NCBI GenBank assembly: GCA_037783415.1
Contig: JAZGTN010000178.1
Location: forward strand, 372,001 to 436,000
Direction: 5' to 3'
DNA length: 64,000 nt
Source: Leptasterias polaris
Taxonomy: Eukaryota > Echinodermata > Asteroidea > Forcipulatida > Asteriidae
A program made the translations under genes and the position numbers. This document shows positions 24,101 through 32,749 of the stretch, one piece after another (position 1 is the stretch's first letter; each line of letters starts with the position of its first letter). Below the pieces are notes generated by a model, which saw only the letters and a program-made list of their open reading frames with translations, did not search any database and was not told where the DNA came from.

Positions 24101-26552
24101 AGTTCCACTATAGGCCACGCCTACTTTACAGAAAATGGCTCCGCTGATAGAATGTGCAAGTCTCGCGCGTAAGCAAAATTCCGGGACCATTGTAATCCCA
24201 AACATATGGAGTTTTACGTTGGGAAGATTTTGTTTCGTCTATTATTTTAGTTTAACGTACTTTATGAGCATGAAAATTGCATGTTGTTGGGAATGTAATA
24301 CTAAGTGATAAAAAATATGAAATTAACATCAATTCAACAATACAACGAAGAAAACACAAGAATTAAACTTGACCTCTGTTTCCGGTTACTTGCAAAAAAA
24401 TTAAAATTTGGGCCCACCTCCGATCACCAAGTTTATTTTGGTCGCGCGATGATAATAACCAGATGCTGTAATTGTCAGACGCTAAGCCTTTTCGTTGCAG
24501 TCTACAGTTGTTGAGGTGTCAGTGTTCTCTTTAAAATGCGTCACGCGTTAATTCTACGCCCGTGCGATCATCGCGCGTCTGCGTTTAAACTAGCTTTTAG
24601 TGGCTGCACGTACGTACTCAGGCGTGGATTTACAAAAGGGGTTCCTAAAAAATTAAGATCAAATAAGCATCCTTGTCCAAGAGATTTTAGTTTGTTTCAA
24701 CAAAAAACTAACAAATGATTTGTGTGTTTATTATGAAAGATAAAACTCATTTTATACAAACTGTAATGATTATTTTTGTTGGTCAGATTTTTTCATGGAT
24801 CTAATTTAAAAACAGTGATTTGATTTCAAAAACAAATAATGTTCCTCGCTTGACGTGTTTTCTCGCTCCGGTACGCGCGAGACTTGCACAGTCTATTACC
24901 AGAAGCCCATAGGAGTGAGCTAGTTTACTCAGAATGAAAAGTTTTTATCCATAAGAAATGCTTTTGAATGATAAAATGGGTCATTTGGGGTAAATTACAC
25001 ACAAACGTATGCCAGCTTTGGAGCCAGAAGTAACCAAAAATTGTGGGCTTGCAGCAGAATGACCAGATACTCCGGCCATGTGACACAATGACTTACCAAC
25101 AGGATTAACTTTACATAGACAGGAAGGATTCGGACTCGGACAAAGGGGTACTCGGACTCAGACTCAGACTCAAACAGGTACTCGACTAAAACAATGGTAC
25201 AATGTCATCCACTGCATGCACGGATTGTTCAGAAGTGGTTCAACATTAAGAACCATACAAATGACAATGTTGTAAGAAACCTCAAGTTCGAAAAATATTT
25301 TCTTTTGAGTTTTTTATAATTTTATCAAGCATAAACTAAGCAATATTGTACAAAAACTTTAAAAATTTAGCTTTAGATTCCATCAATGTTATCTTCTTGT
25401 TTCAGGGCTTACATAGAGCTACATGTACTATATCATTATCAAAAAACCTGGCCAATACTGGCCATGACCACCCTACATGTACATGTAGTCTCTGTGAAAT
25501 TTCTGGGTAACAAACAAAATGAAGACATAGAAAAATATGAAAACATGAAAACAGAAGTCAAAAAATCTTTGAAAAGTTTAATTTAAAAACTTACCTCCAC
25601 AATGATTGCCAGGTGATTCTGATACTTTCTCTCTGTGGTAAAAATTTCACAAACAATTCGTTCACGTTTACGAGCCATTTTGACTCCATGGTTACCCTGG
25701 AACTTGTCACATAGTAAATGCTCCAAATCTCCTCGGAAAGCTTCCCTGCCTTTTGATAGCCTCTCTCGCCAGCTCAGTGATCGATTTACTGTAAGATCAT
25801 AAACAACATGGTTCTCAATTTATAGATTGTTACTTTTGTCTTGGAGATAACCTGTCAACATGGTCAATGTCAAAATGTACTTTAGAATGGGTTTGTTTAA
25901 AGACTCCATTGGATTGGTACATGTAGCCATCTGATATACATACAAAGTAAATGTAAGACATGAACCTCACAACAAGCATCGTTGTCAATAACACATGGGC
26001 CCAATTTCATAAAGCCTGTAAGCACAAAAACTTGCTAAGCACAGAAAAACATTGCTTAGCCAAAACAGGTTACCTGCCAACATTCGATAAAGTTAACATT
26101 GTAACGACTGGTTTCCCACTCATTTTTGGCTAAGCAAATAATTTTCCCAAGCAGTATTTTCTGCTAAATAGCTTTATGAAATTGGGCACTGACCTCAGTT
26201 ACATTGACATGTACTGTATTTTATAACAACTCCAACTGTTAATTCCCAAACAAACAGGAGTCTGACTTGTCTCATAATGCCAGCTTAAAAAAACAGTCAT
26301 ATACAGTGTATATAAGCAAAAGAAATCTACGAAAATTATGATAAATGTGAAGAGTTCAGAGCTTGAATTTAAAAAGAAATTGATGCATCAGAAAGTAAAT
26401 GACATCTGAAAAGTTGCAGGTTTACATCCCAGGTCTGTACAGTAAAAACGTCAATTGAATATCAAGACAACAACTTTTAGAAACTCACACTTTTTTTTTC
26501 GACTGTTGAGTGGACGATAGGTGGCTCTTTCTGGTGACAGATTTTCGTCCAT
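11990..26552 (-). CDS. ARHGEF39-like: Dbl-family RhoGEF (DH-PH), ARHGEF39-like; ten-exon gene
   Basis: This protein should activate Rho-family GTPases by GDP/GTP exchange at membranes. Coding exons on the minus strand are 26489-26552, 25595-25788, 23664-23879, 23277-23395, 19022-19092, 18563-18729, 16004-16204, 14645-14890, 13592-13741 and 11990-12151. All have AG/GT borders and matching phases and total 1590 bases (529 residues plus stop). The DH domain runs from about residue 58 to 255, with CR1 around RERIVCEIFTTERKYQNHL and CR3 PIQRIPRYKLLLEELL at 192-207. The PH domain spans about 263-378, with Trp365 in its last helix. The motif MFFLFNDLLIYAKP and the short N-terminus without FYVE or SH3 domains fit ARHGEF39. 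A tail of about 150 residues beyond PH is longer than in the human protein and has no domain I know. FGD or another small GEF is the alternative. Introns hold several tandem arrays and MITEs. Confidence 0.85.
12430..12810. repeat. 65-bp tandem repeat, about 6 copies, in RhoGEF last intron
   Basis: 'attgtagacaggcattgtgc' starts at 12461, 12526, 12591 and so on, period 65 bp, with a single-copy outlier at about 12263. Copies are almost identical (gcaaggg versus acaaggg). Long open frames on both strands follow the unit and are not evidence of a gene. Confidence 0.88.
13064..13428 (-). mobile_element. TTAA-flanked MITE, copy 1 (family B)
   Basis: A 365-bp element with inverted ends AAAGGCACTGTACACGTTTG and a degenerate match at the right end (GTGTTCAGTGCCTTT reversed). 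It is flanked by TTAA on both sides, the target duplication of piggyBac-type transposases. It is collinear in reverse with the copy at 59321-59702. Decayed parts of the family lie near 10.2 kb and 39.6-39.85 kb. It sits in the last intron of the RhoGEF gene. The short minus-strand open frame inside it is not a gene. Confidence 0.85.
13592..13741 (-). CDS. ARHGEF39-like: RhoGEF exon 9 (basic tail)
   Basis: Exactly 50 codons in phase 0, acceptor 'ttcttccag' and donor 'aag|gtatta'. It encodes residues 427-476, rich in Lys, Arg and Ser (LRSTMKLRGTGSSKHIKTKS). It lies beyond the PH domain; function unknown, possibly a membrane- or partner-binding tail. Confidence 0.75.
13880..14575. repeat. 22-bp minisatellite, about 31 copies, with ordered variants
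   Basis: The unit is 'ggtgaatcgacactgtggtgcc'-like with a 22-bp period. Variants are ordered along the array: gccggtgaatcgac at low coordinates, then gacggtgaatcgac, then gatagtgaatctac, and ragged shorter units after 14370. It fills about three quarters of the 0.9-kb RhoGEF intron between exons 8 and 9. Because 22 is not a multiple of 3, all minus frames stay open in a staggered way; these frames are not genes. Confidence 0.93.
14645..14890 (-). CDS. ARHGEF39-like: RhoGEF exon 8 (PH C-terminus)
   Basis: The exon has 82 codons in phase 0. VVYGEEKLLLYSTNHNIALS leads to Trp365 and the closing amphipathic helix MDALQGAIQQIKHKK. After residue 380 the sequence becomes basic and Ser/Arg-rich with no known fold. 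Confidence 0.87.
15118..15286 (+). mobile_element. tRNA-Leu-type SINE (family C), 3' part
   Basis: Shares 'gtatactccccagggagctga' and a 3' end of 'aaagcgc...gcgctatataag' plus (att)n with the reverse-oriented copy at 62.3 kb. The tRNA head is missing. Confidence 0.7.
15841..15998. mobile_element. Palindromic MITE abutting the RhoGEF exon 7 donor
   Basis: The ends 'accaatccattaagccctgc' and its inverted match 'gggcggggcttaatggattgg' bound about 158 bp. Internal inverted segments are 'gaccaatcaca' / 'tgtgattggtc'. The element begins about 5 bases inside the intron, so it follows directly on the GTAATA donor of exon 7. Confidence 0.8.
16004..16204 (-). CDS. ARHGEF39-like: RhoGEF exon 7 (PH core)
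   Basis: Encodes residues 278-344, including HERMFFLFNDLLIYAKPN and CRGVYPLEHCEVQ, the PH beta strands, close to the ARHGEF39 pattern. The acceptor is 'catgacag'. The donor 'aag|gtaata' runs directly into the terminal inverted repeat of a MITE. Confidence 0.88.
16335..16540. mobile_element. Two opposed tRNA-like SINE fragments and a G(28) tract
   Basis: On the minus strand, 16430-16335 reads like a tRNA head (ggtctagtggttaagatatt, B box ggttcaaatccca). A shortened plus-strand copy follows at 16457-16500 (ggtctaatggttaagatatc, ggttcaaatccca). An uninterrupted run of 28 G then occupies 16511-16538. This looks like inverted SINE insertion with loss of the middle. Confidence 0.65.
16700..18060. 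repeat. Old GACGTCA/CCGGAAGT-rich dispersed repeat
   Basis: Units containing 'tgaccccatttgaacttgac', 'cttccggttcaatccggaag' and 'gatgacgtcatc' recur imperfectly near 16790, 16970, 17390, 17540, 17860 and 18000. They resemble the 130-bp array at 1.1-2.3 kb and a fragment at 31.66-31.88 kb. This is probably an ancient repeat family within a RhoGEF intron. No coding content. Confidence 0.55.
18563..18729 (-). CDS. ARHGEF39-like: RhoGEF exon 6 (DH end, PH start)
   Basis: Encodes residues 222-277. ATARMTKVTYGINEYIREHE is the last DH helix, with the DH-PH linker after it. The first PH strand is RRFIREGTLMK, the usual GxLxK pattern. The acceptor is 'attgcag' and the donor 'aag|gttggt', a weaker donor than most in the gene. 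Confidence 0.87.
19022..19092 (-). CDS. ARHGEF39-like: RhoGEF exon 5
   Basis: A 71-base exon, acceptor 'aattcag' and donor 'aag|gtaaat', encoding YKLLLEELLNNTPENHEEYN and KLK with split codons at both ends. It continues the CR3 helix interrupted by the 4.2-kb array-bearing intron. It is too short for ordinary ORF listing and was found by phase and DH homology. Confidence 0.85.
19177..19789. mobile_element. piggyBac-type MITE (TTAA, CCCTTT ends)
   Basis: TTAA (19177-19180) is followed by CCCTTTCAGCCCCAAG; the exact inverse CTTGGGGCTGAAAGGG is followed by TTAA (19786-19789). The 605-bp body has no transposase frame. Near the left end the segment 'cagccccaaggcgactatagtcg' occurs twice, with the palindrome GCGACTATAGTCGC. 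TTAA target sites and CCC-starting ends are the piggyBac signature. It sits in the RhoGEF intron immediately downstream (in gene direction) of the 74-bp array. Confidence 0.85.
19811..23338 (-). repeat. 72/74-bp tandem array made of a RhoGEF exon segment plus its splice donor (~48 copies)
   Basis: On the minus strand each 74-bp unit has 62 bases identical or nearly identical to the end of RhoGEF exon 4, encoding PECSSLTLHALLI(A/T)PIQRIP and two bases, and then GTATACCACCAG. The gene-proximal copy (23277-23338) is the real exon end, since exon 5 continues the DH helix in the right phase. Units lacking 'ag' are 72 bp, which keeps the frame across neighbours. Other units are 74 bp; one near 21840 is shorter. 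Copies differ by a few recurring substitutions (gta/gaa, ggtgct/ggtgtt, ataggt/atgggt), and blocks of several units recur, which suggests homogenisation. Long open frames in several frames on both strands are by-products. Confidence 0.95.
23277..23395 (-). CDS. ARHGEF39-like: RhoGEF exon 4 (source of the 74-bp array)
   Basis: The acceptor is 'tgacag'. The exon encodes residues 159-197 plus two bases of Arg198: EWERKRAAFVQFLREQESK, then PECSSLTLHALLITPIQRIP. Its last 62 bases are the first copy of the downstream tandem array. The donor at 23276 is AG|GTATAC. Splicing to exon 5 completes AG|A (Arg198) and yields RYKLLLEELL, the hallmark DH CR3 sequence. This junction proves that the array unit derives from the exon. 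Using the next copy's donor, 72 bases on, would add 24 codons in frame. Confidence 0.85.
23664..23879 (-). CDS. ARHGEF39-like: RhoGEF exon 3 (DH middle)
   Basis: The exon has 72 codons in phase 0, with acceptor 'cttgtag' and donor 'cag|gtaaca'. It encodes residues 87-158. HFLVPLGAQGLIPSEDHRTI leads into the IFENV helix, followed by FIQLAPFMKVYCTYANNFEK, the CR2 region of DH domains. Confidence 0.88.
24039..24052. repeat. G(14) homopolymer
   Basis: An uninterrupted run of 14 G in an intron between RhoGEF exons 2 and 3. A length-unstable site. Confidence 0.9.
24148..24894. mobile_element. Non-autonomous TIR DNA transposon, ~747 bp
   Basis: The left end 'tagaatgtgcaagtctcgcg' and the right end, whose reverse complement is 'tagactgtgcaagtctcgcg', form inverted repeats of about 24 bp with one mismatch. 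The inside is CG-richer than its surroundings near both ends, with no transposase frame. It lies in the RhoGEF intron between exons 2 and 3. Confidence 0.78.
25595..25788 (-). CDS. ARHGEF39-like: RhoGEF exon 2 (DH start)
   Basis: The acceptor is 'cttacag' and the donor 'gag|gtaagt'. It encodes residues 22-86. From residue 58, KMARKRERIVCEIFTTERKY is the first conserved DH helix, which contacts the GTPase switch I region in this family. The catalytic glutamate expected in this helix is plausible at IVCE or TTE, but I cannot settle which without an alignment. Confidence 0.82.
25996..26189. mobile_element. MITE with GCCCAATTTCATAAAGC ends, ~194 bp
   Basis: The ends are 'gggcccaatttcataaagcc' and inverted 'agctttatgaaattgggcac', with internal short inverted words (gctaagca / tggctaagc). 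A related longer element is at 41286-41669. In the first RhoGEF intron. Confidence 0.8.
26489..26552 (-). CDS. ARHGEF39-like: RhoGEF exon 1 (start codon)
   Basis: ATG is at 26552-26550. The exon encodes residues 1-21, beginning MDENLSPERATYRP and ending in three lysines, plus one base. The donor is T|GTGAGT and the phase matches exon 2. This is the only start that joins exon 2 in frame here. It is too short for ordinary ORF detection. Confidence 0.7.
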
Positions 26553-26742
26553 GTTGCTGTTATGAATGTTGTGAAGTGAACTCTATATCAGACCTGAGGA
26601 ATCATGGGAAGTTTGTGTACACAATGCGTTTACTTTTTGCCTGTGGATTCAATACATACACTGTACATGCACCTCAATCTGTGAGTGACTAGTGACATAA
26701 CTTTCCAAAACACAAGACTGGTCTTATATGCGTAAACCCGAA

Positions 26743-26835
26743 CAAAGATATTGACAAAATCGAACCGAAACATTAAGCCAGAGGTCGCAGGTTCAAATCC
26801 TGCTTCAGTCAATTTGTCTTTAATTAACCCAATAT
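26743..26835 (+). mobile_element. SINE family A, shortened copy
   Basis: 'aagatattgacaaaat' is followed by a B-box-like 'ggtcgcaggttcaaatcctg' and the family's 'tcaattt' body start. The A-box half is lost. It lies about 190 bp upstream of the RhoGEF start codon. Confidence 0.7.
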
Positions 26836-27287
26836 TTAGCTACATGTACTAGGCCTACTACATGTAGCCATGTAGCCATCATTTTTAAGAAGTGCACATA
26901 CCATCACAGTATCACACTCCTCTGAAAAGTACAATTTATAATTAACATTCCTACATGTACATCCATCAAAACAGTTGGACAGCATCAGTCTCTTTTTGAG
27001 TGACCGTTTTAGGTTTAAGTGGATTTTTAACAAATTGGAGTAAAGTTACACAGAAGGAGATGAACTATTTGCTTGGATCATGTAACATTAACAAAAATAA
27101 CAATCCGCCAATCCAATCCTGCAAGAATTCTTGTACATGTAGTGTGTACCTGAATCATCAGACAGTACTTACTATGCCTAAAGTTGTTAGCATCATGAAC
27201 AGTAAGGTCTTTTTAAAATCATCTATGATTTCAATTTTTAAGCGTCAACTTCTGTTGAATATTTGTAATGAATACAACATGTAGCAG

Positions 27288-28330
27288 CAGGTTTCCGAAC
27301 CCACAAGAACTAGTGATCGAGCCAGCAACATCCTGGACCTGAAGCACCAAGATAGTGTAAGGAATCAGTGATCATGATGCTGTTCTAAGTGAGGTTGATC
27401 TTCATCCCAAAATCAGTAAGAAAAACCAAGAAGAATCTTCATCTACAGCAAGGAGGATATATGGTGTAAAATCAGACAATGGGGAAGAACATTCCTAGTA
27501 AAGTCCAAAAATATTGTGCCAACCAAGCTTGGATTACTCACTCCATCAAACGTATGATTAGGAAGAAGGCCAGAATGTACAAGAAGGGGAAGACGTCCAA
27601 TTCTAGAACTGACTGGGACCACTTCAAATCATTCCGGAAGAGTGTACAGATCCTACTGGTCATACATTGTACACCAACCGTATGCTATATGATCCTGATG
27701 ATAAACACAAGAAAAGTTTCTGGCGTTTCATCAAAGCCAAGCGGCAAGACAGCACTGGTATTTCACCCCTAGTAGTCAACAATAACACATAGTCTCCGAC
27801 ACTAAGGGGAAGCCCAAAATTCTAAACACACAGTTCATGTCAGTGTTCACTTCAGAAAGTCTCTCTAACCTACATTTGTACATTGTACCATCATTGGGTG
27901 AATCTCCTTTTCCTGATGTCCAGCACATACAGGTCTCAGTGAAGGGGTGAGCAAGTTGCTGAAAGAAATTAACACAACCAAAGCAACAGGTCCTGACTCA
28001 ATCCCAGCTCGGGTCTTGAAAGAGATGGCAGACGAAATATCACCTATCCTCACATCCATCTTTCAGCAGTCCTTGGATAGTGGCGAGGTTCCTCATGACT
28101 GGCGGATTGCCAAAGTAGCCCCAATATTCAAGAAGGGCGACCGCAGTACAGCCTCCAACTACAGACCAGTGTCACTCACCTCAATATCGTGTAAGATACT
28201 TGAACATATCATCTTCAGCCAAGTAATGGGCCATTATGACACTCACAACATCCTGACTGACTGTCAACATGGCTTTCGTCGTGGTCGTTCCTGCGAGTCA
28301 CAACTGATCATAACAACCAATGACTTTTCA
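27288..28330 (+). pseudogene. APE-type non-LTR retrotransposon (LINE), 5' part: endonuclease end and RT start
   Basis: Frames in order: TRTSDRASNILDL and GISDHDAVLSEVDLHPKIS, the last part of an apurinic-type endonuclease with its Ser-Asp-His motif; a basic linker (WITHSIKRMIRKKARMYKKG); then the RT start with ATGPDSIPARVLKE, IFKKGDRSTASNYRPVSLTS and HGFRRGRSCESQL (RT blocks 1-3). Reading frame breaks occur near 27650, 27770 and 27930. The RT is cut before its catalytic aspartates by another insert at about 28325. It is dead. A CR1/L2/Jockey-like clade is likely, not fixed. Confidence 0.85.
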
Positions 28331-29100
28331 TTTCATTTCATTTATTAATTTCACAGGTAAAAATGCAAAGTACAAAAAAATGAGAACGATAAAGAAAACA
28401 TAAAAATATACATGTACACAAAGGAGAGAAAAAAGAAAGGAGAGAAAAAAGAAAGAAGAAAAAAAAGTAAAACAAAAAAGTAGCACCCCTGATGGATTTT
28501 TAAAAAGTAAACTAAATTACTATCAAGTTAATCTCCTGATGCCACAATTAAGAAACAGACAATATTAAAGGGCATTATGGACATTAATAAAACATGGCTT
28601 ACAGTATAAAAATATGAGAACTATGTAATTAAAACTATAAAAGCACATTGGGCATTTTAAAATACAAACTTGGTAAAAGAGAGATTCTGGAAATTTACAA
28701 TGTAAAAAGCACTATGAATATTGAGAATAAAAACATTCAGCAAGGTATTTGTAATGGCTTGGCAATGTTAAACAGTTTTGGTCAAGGGGACTTCCTGGCC
28801 AGGGACTAATAAATGATTTCTGAGTGAATTTGTAAAGGAGGATAAACTATGGATAATTGTGTCTTTAATAAAAAATCTTGGGAATCTGTGAAAAAGAGAA
28901 TGATGGGCAGCATTGGATCGAGCCCGTTGATGGCAAAATTTAACAGATTCGATATGTCTACAATTAATGGGAAATAGAGTGTCAGTGTCAATGTCAAATT
29001 TGTTATAAACATTAAATAACAAACGTTATTGAAAGGAAATGAACCCTGTTGATTAAAAGCTTGACACACCTGTCTGAATACTCGATTTCATTGACAGAAT
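28325..29100 (-). mobile_element. Retroposon-like insert with (TGAAA)n tail, inside the LINE
   Basis: On the minus strand the sequence ends in 'aataaatgaaatgaaatgaa', a short pentamer tail typical of CR1/L2-like elements. A-rich stretches follow. A minus-strand frame at 29022-28768 (Arg/His/Phe/Leu-rich) could be a decayed RT C-terminus, but I cannot assign it. It separates LINE RT block 3 from the LINE C-terminal part, and about 130 RT codons are missing. Confidence 0.5.
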
Positions 29101-29162
29101 TAATTAAAGCCCTTCTCGGTAGACCCAAACAAAAATGGGTGAATCACCTCTGTACCTTCTCT

Positions 29163-29786
29163 AGACATATTGACATCAGTTACAGAACATCCATCTGGGT
29201 TTAACCTTCACATCCAAGGTCTCCTGGAAGACTCACATACATACATGTATCAAACATCACCCTAAAAGCCAATCGAATGCTAGGACTCATCAAGAGGAAC
29301 CTAAGACAGTGCCACCCAAAATTGAAAGAGCAGGCCTACATCTCCCTTGTAAGACCCAACTTAGAATATTGCTCAACTGTCTGGAACCCCCATCACCAAA
29401 CCACCATCAACCAGATTGAAGTTATTCAGAAGAGGGCACCAGATTTGTGCTTAACATCCATAACCGCACTGAGAGTATTCACCACAGCTCTTCAGAATCT
29501 GCAGTGGGCTTCACTCCAATCCAGAAGGGAAGCAGCAATTAAGACCATGCTGTACACAATTTCACACAGCCTTATCGCAATTGACAGAGACCAGTACTTC
29601 TCCACTACATGTATGTCCGACACTATATAGACTCAGAAACTACCACCAGGCAAAATACCAGCTCCTTACAACTCATTCCTCTAAGGAACTCCTTCATGCC
29701 CACAGCAGTCTGACTTTGGAACGCACTCCATGGTTGTGAAGGTTAAACCCAGATATGGATGTTCTGTAACTGATGTCAATATGTCT
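29163..29786. mobile_element. LINE C-terminal fragment enclosed by 50-bp inverted repeats
   Basis: The arms 29163-29212 and 29735-29786 are inverted copies, identical except for a 2-base insertion (catccat[at]ctggg). Between them is the C-terminal part of a LINE protein: SKVSWKTH, then LGLIKRNLRQCHPKLKEQAY, YCSTVWNPHH and RNSFMPTAV-LWNAL in shifted frames. Endings of this type close RT proteins of the CR1/Jockey group. The left arm itself reads LGLTFTSKVSW in the LINE frame, so the inverted arms include LINE sequence. Confidence 0.75.
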
Positions 29787-30198
29787 CGCCTAGGTGGTAT
29801 TCAAACTAATGTTGGTACGGTGGGAGACTTGCATTACATGGCATTTGTCTGAATTGAACTTCCTCAAGTGCCACTTTGCTGACCATGAGTGCAGAGATGT
29901 CATCACAGCTCCATCAGTGGGCGTCTTTAGGTCACACGTCTACACCCATTTAGCTCTAACTATTTTTTTACTTGCACATTTTTTTACCAAGCACAACTTT
30001 CCACCTGTTTCACGCACACCTAGTCTTCTCCTCAGCTTTTACATCCAGAAGTGGGCTTTGCTGAGTACCAGCGTAGAACAAACTGATGCTGAAAATTACT
30101 CAAAAGAACCTTTTGTATTTTGTTGTGTAATAACTAACCATTACAATTTGCCTGTGCTGTTGTTTTGTTTTCTAAATCTAAGGTGACCAATGTACACT

Positions 30199-30366
30199 CA
30201 GGCCTGGAATTTCATCTCTGAAAGGGCAAGGCCATTTTGATTTTGCAAAGGGCACTTGTATTGGAAAATCATAAAGTCTATGGGAAACTTTTGAAGGGGC
30301 ACCAAGGCCAAGACCAGGGCAACGAAGGCCATGGCCTCCGTGGCCTCCGTGTTAATTCCAGGCCTG
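30199..30366. mobile_element. MITE, 168 bp, CAGGCCTGGAATT ends
   Basis: It begins CAGGCCTGGAATT and ends with the exact inverse AATTCCAGGCCTG. The 6-base word TACACT flanks it on both sides as a direct repeat, a likely target duplication. No coding content. Confidence 0.82.
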
Positions 30367-30564
30367 TACACTGTACAATGACCACTGTACATGCTTTACA
30401 CTTATTAGATTTTTATAGGGGGATGGACATGATGTAGAAATTAGCTCTCATACCACCATCATGATCATCGCGCAAGCTCCCACCGACATGACAGCACCAC
30501 AAATTCTACTCCTGGAGTAGGAGTGTTGTAGGAGTATACAAATTCAATTCAGGATGTATACAGT

Positions 30565-31408
30565 CATTTGACCAGTTCGGGATCATTGACCAGTTCGGGA
30601 TCACTTCAACTTTGCAATAACCAAATAATTAAACTACTTCTCACATTACCAATTTCTGTTGATACATGTACATGTGAAGAATTACATCCATTAAACCAAC
30701 AAACCCAAAATAAGGTGCCAAACAACATCAACAAATAAATTATGGCAATTTTCCTTTCAAAGTTTGTCTGCGATATTGATCATTATTTTCTTTTATAATG
30801 TTGGTTGAAAAACGCTGTTAAAACTTCTCACCTTCAAAATTTGAACGCCAGGGCGAATAACATTGTAAAATGCTATGATTGAATGTGTACAAAATATTTC
30901 ACGTAAATACTGAACAGTCGTCTTGAGGAGACGAGACTATCGTAATCGTTATTTGGGGGCATCGTACCCTTGACCAGTTCAGGATCACCCAACATCTCAT
31001 TGCGTCAAATGGTGCCGCACTCATGTTTTATTGCTTTTAACTTAAGATACATTACTTCAACAAATTCTTGTAGTAATGTCGGTTTTTTTGTGAGAAAATG
31101 AAACTTGGAGGATGGAGTTGGGACTGTCCTGTAAGAATAGATTATAGGTATTTGGGTCAATGTTGCTTTTAGGCACACTTCACTTTTTCATTTGCCTTTG
31201 CTGTTGTTGCTGGGTTTTTGCGCTGCTGTTGAAGACACTTGCATGACATTCACTAAAGAAAGGAAGTCCAAGTCCATGCCAACACACTTCTGAAGTTTCG
31301 TGTCCTTGAGAGACAGTTTTATGAATGGGTGTATGGGTTTGCAATAAAGGGCACGCTACTGTAGTACTGATTCAGAATAGAATCAACCAATCCTGAACTG
31401 GTCAAACA
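30565..31408. mobile_element. Possible TIR element, GACCAGTTC(G/A)GGAT ends
   Basis: The left side carries 'gaccagttcgggatca' twice (30569 and 30587); the right side carries the inverse 'cctgaactggtcaaac' (31393-31408). A further copy sits inside at about 30972. No transposase frame. The ends are short, so this is tentative. Confidence 0.45.
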
Positions 31409-31426
31409 GGTGATGATACTTTCTCA

Positions 31427-31465
31427 TAGCCCATTAATAGTGCCAATACTCTGGACTTCCTCCTT
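31427..31465. repeat. Solo end of the long-TIR MITE family
   Basis: 'tagcccattaatagtgccaa' plus 'tactctggacttcctcc' matches the outer end of the 31884-32530 element with one small change. A single end without its partner suggests an earlier, degraded insertion of the same family. Confidence 0.75.
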
Positions 31466-31883
31466 GGTTTTTCTTATAACGTAATCAATAAATATTGATA
31501 AATAAGTTGTAATTAGTTTTGTCGAAAACAGTTAATAACATTTCAATAAATAATAATTTATCACGGTTCTAACATGGTGCAATTTTGAAGTTGATCAGAT
31601 GTATGTAAAGAAGATAAAAATTTTGCCAGGAAATGATTTTTTGTTAAGAATTGCACAAAGGCAAACTTTGACCTTCCGGTACGATCGGAAGTAAAGGTCA
31701 TGTGAATTTGGCGTTAACTTTTCAAATGTTGCTTGTGTCTTTTTACTCTTGATCTATCAATCATATGCCTTGCCCTATGAATACTGTAGCTTTACTATTC
31801 AGAGACATACAGGCATTAGCATGAGGGCACTTTTTGAGCTTAAATGGCTTGTAATTTGACACCTGATAACGTCATCATGACAT

Positions 31884-32530
31884 TAGCCCCATTTATAGTG
31901 CCAATACTCTGGACTTCCTCCGATCCTTGGCCCTACGCCCATGTGATGTTCCTCCAGGAGGTGAAATAATTTTTCGAATATAAACTCACGTTTTTATGCC
32001 GAGATTTTTTCCCCAGTTGTCACTCATTGTATCCGATTTGTGAAAAGCACATTAAAACGCCATTGTGCAACCTCGTTTTGGTGTAATTTTGAAGAAATTC
32101 TGAGGCGTTACTGCCATCCATTTTGTTGATCGGTTGATTTCAACAGGTGGCGCCCTTCGCTAGGGCATTATGGAATAGGCAAGGGACCCTTTCGCGCGCT
32201 AGGGCATGGGAGATGTTCCCCTTCCTATCCCAGCATGCCCTAGCGCAGGGCGCCCCCTGTTGAAATCAACCGATCAACAAAATGGATGCCGGGCAGTCAA
32301 ATCGGTGGTAACGCCTCAGAATTTCTTCAAAATTACACCAAAACGAGGTTGCACAATGGCGTTTTAATGTGCTTTTCACAAATCGGATACAATGAGTGAC
32401 AACTGGGGAAAAAATCTCGGCATAAAAACGTGAGTTTATATTCGAAAAATTATTTCACCTCCTGGAGGTACATGGGCGTAGGGCCAAGGATCGGAGGAAG
32501 TCCAGAGTATTGGCACTATAAATGGGGCTA
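31884..32530. mobile_element. Long-armed foldback MITE, 647 bp, Mutator-like with 9-bp target duplication
   Basis: The arms are about 280-290 bp (31884 to about 32165; about 32240 to 32530), starting TAGCCCCATTTATAGTGCCA and ending with its inverse. They are near-identical, differing by small indels such as 'gggcagtcaaatcggtgg'. The word TCATGACAT lies immediately outside both ends as a direct repeat. Very long arms with a 9-bp target duplication are typical of Mutator-like (MULE) non-autonomous elements. The plus-strand frame starting at 32430 crosses the right end and is not a gene. Confidence 0.88.
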
Positions 32531-32749
32531 TCATGACATCACAACTTTTGGATCATCTGCTAGTTATAACTACATCATACATCATAATAGGCTAATAATA
32601 CATATGCAAAGTTTCAATTCAAGTGCGTTCGAGGTTTTTTACTATGCTTTTGGTTTGCTTGCGGCGGACAAACGACGTTCAGAAGAAAAAGAAGAACTAA
32701 AAAAAACTAAAAACCGAACAATAACAAAGAGTTGCTCGGGCTTCTAAGC

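Noticed and set aside
32430..32747. 105-codon plus-strand frame
   Set aside because: It starts inside the right arm of the long-armed MITE and runs over its end; no domain.
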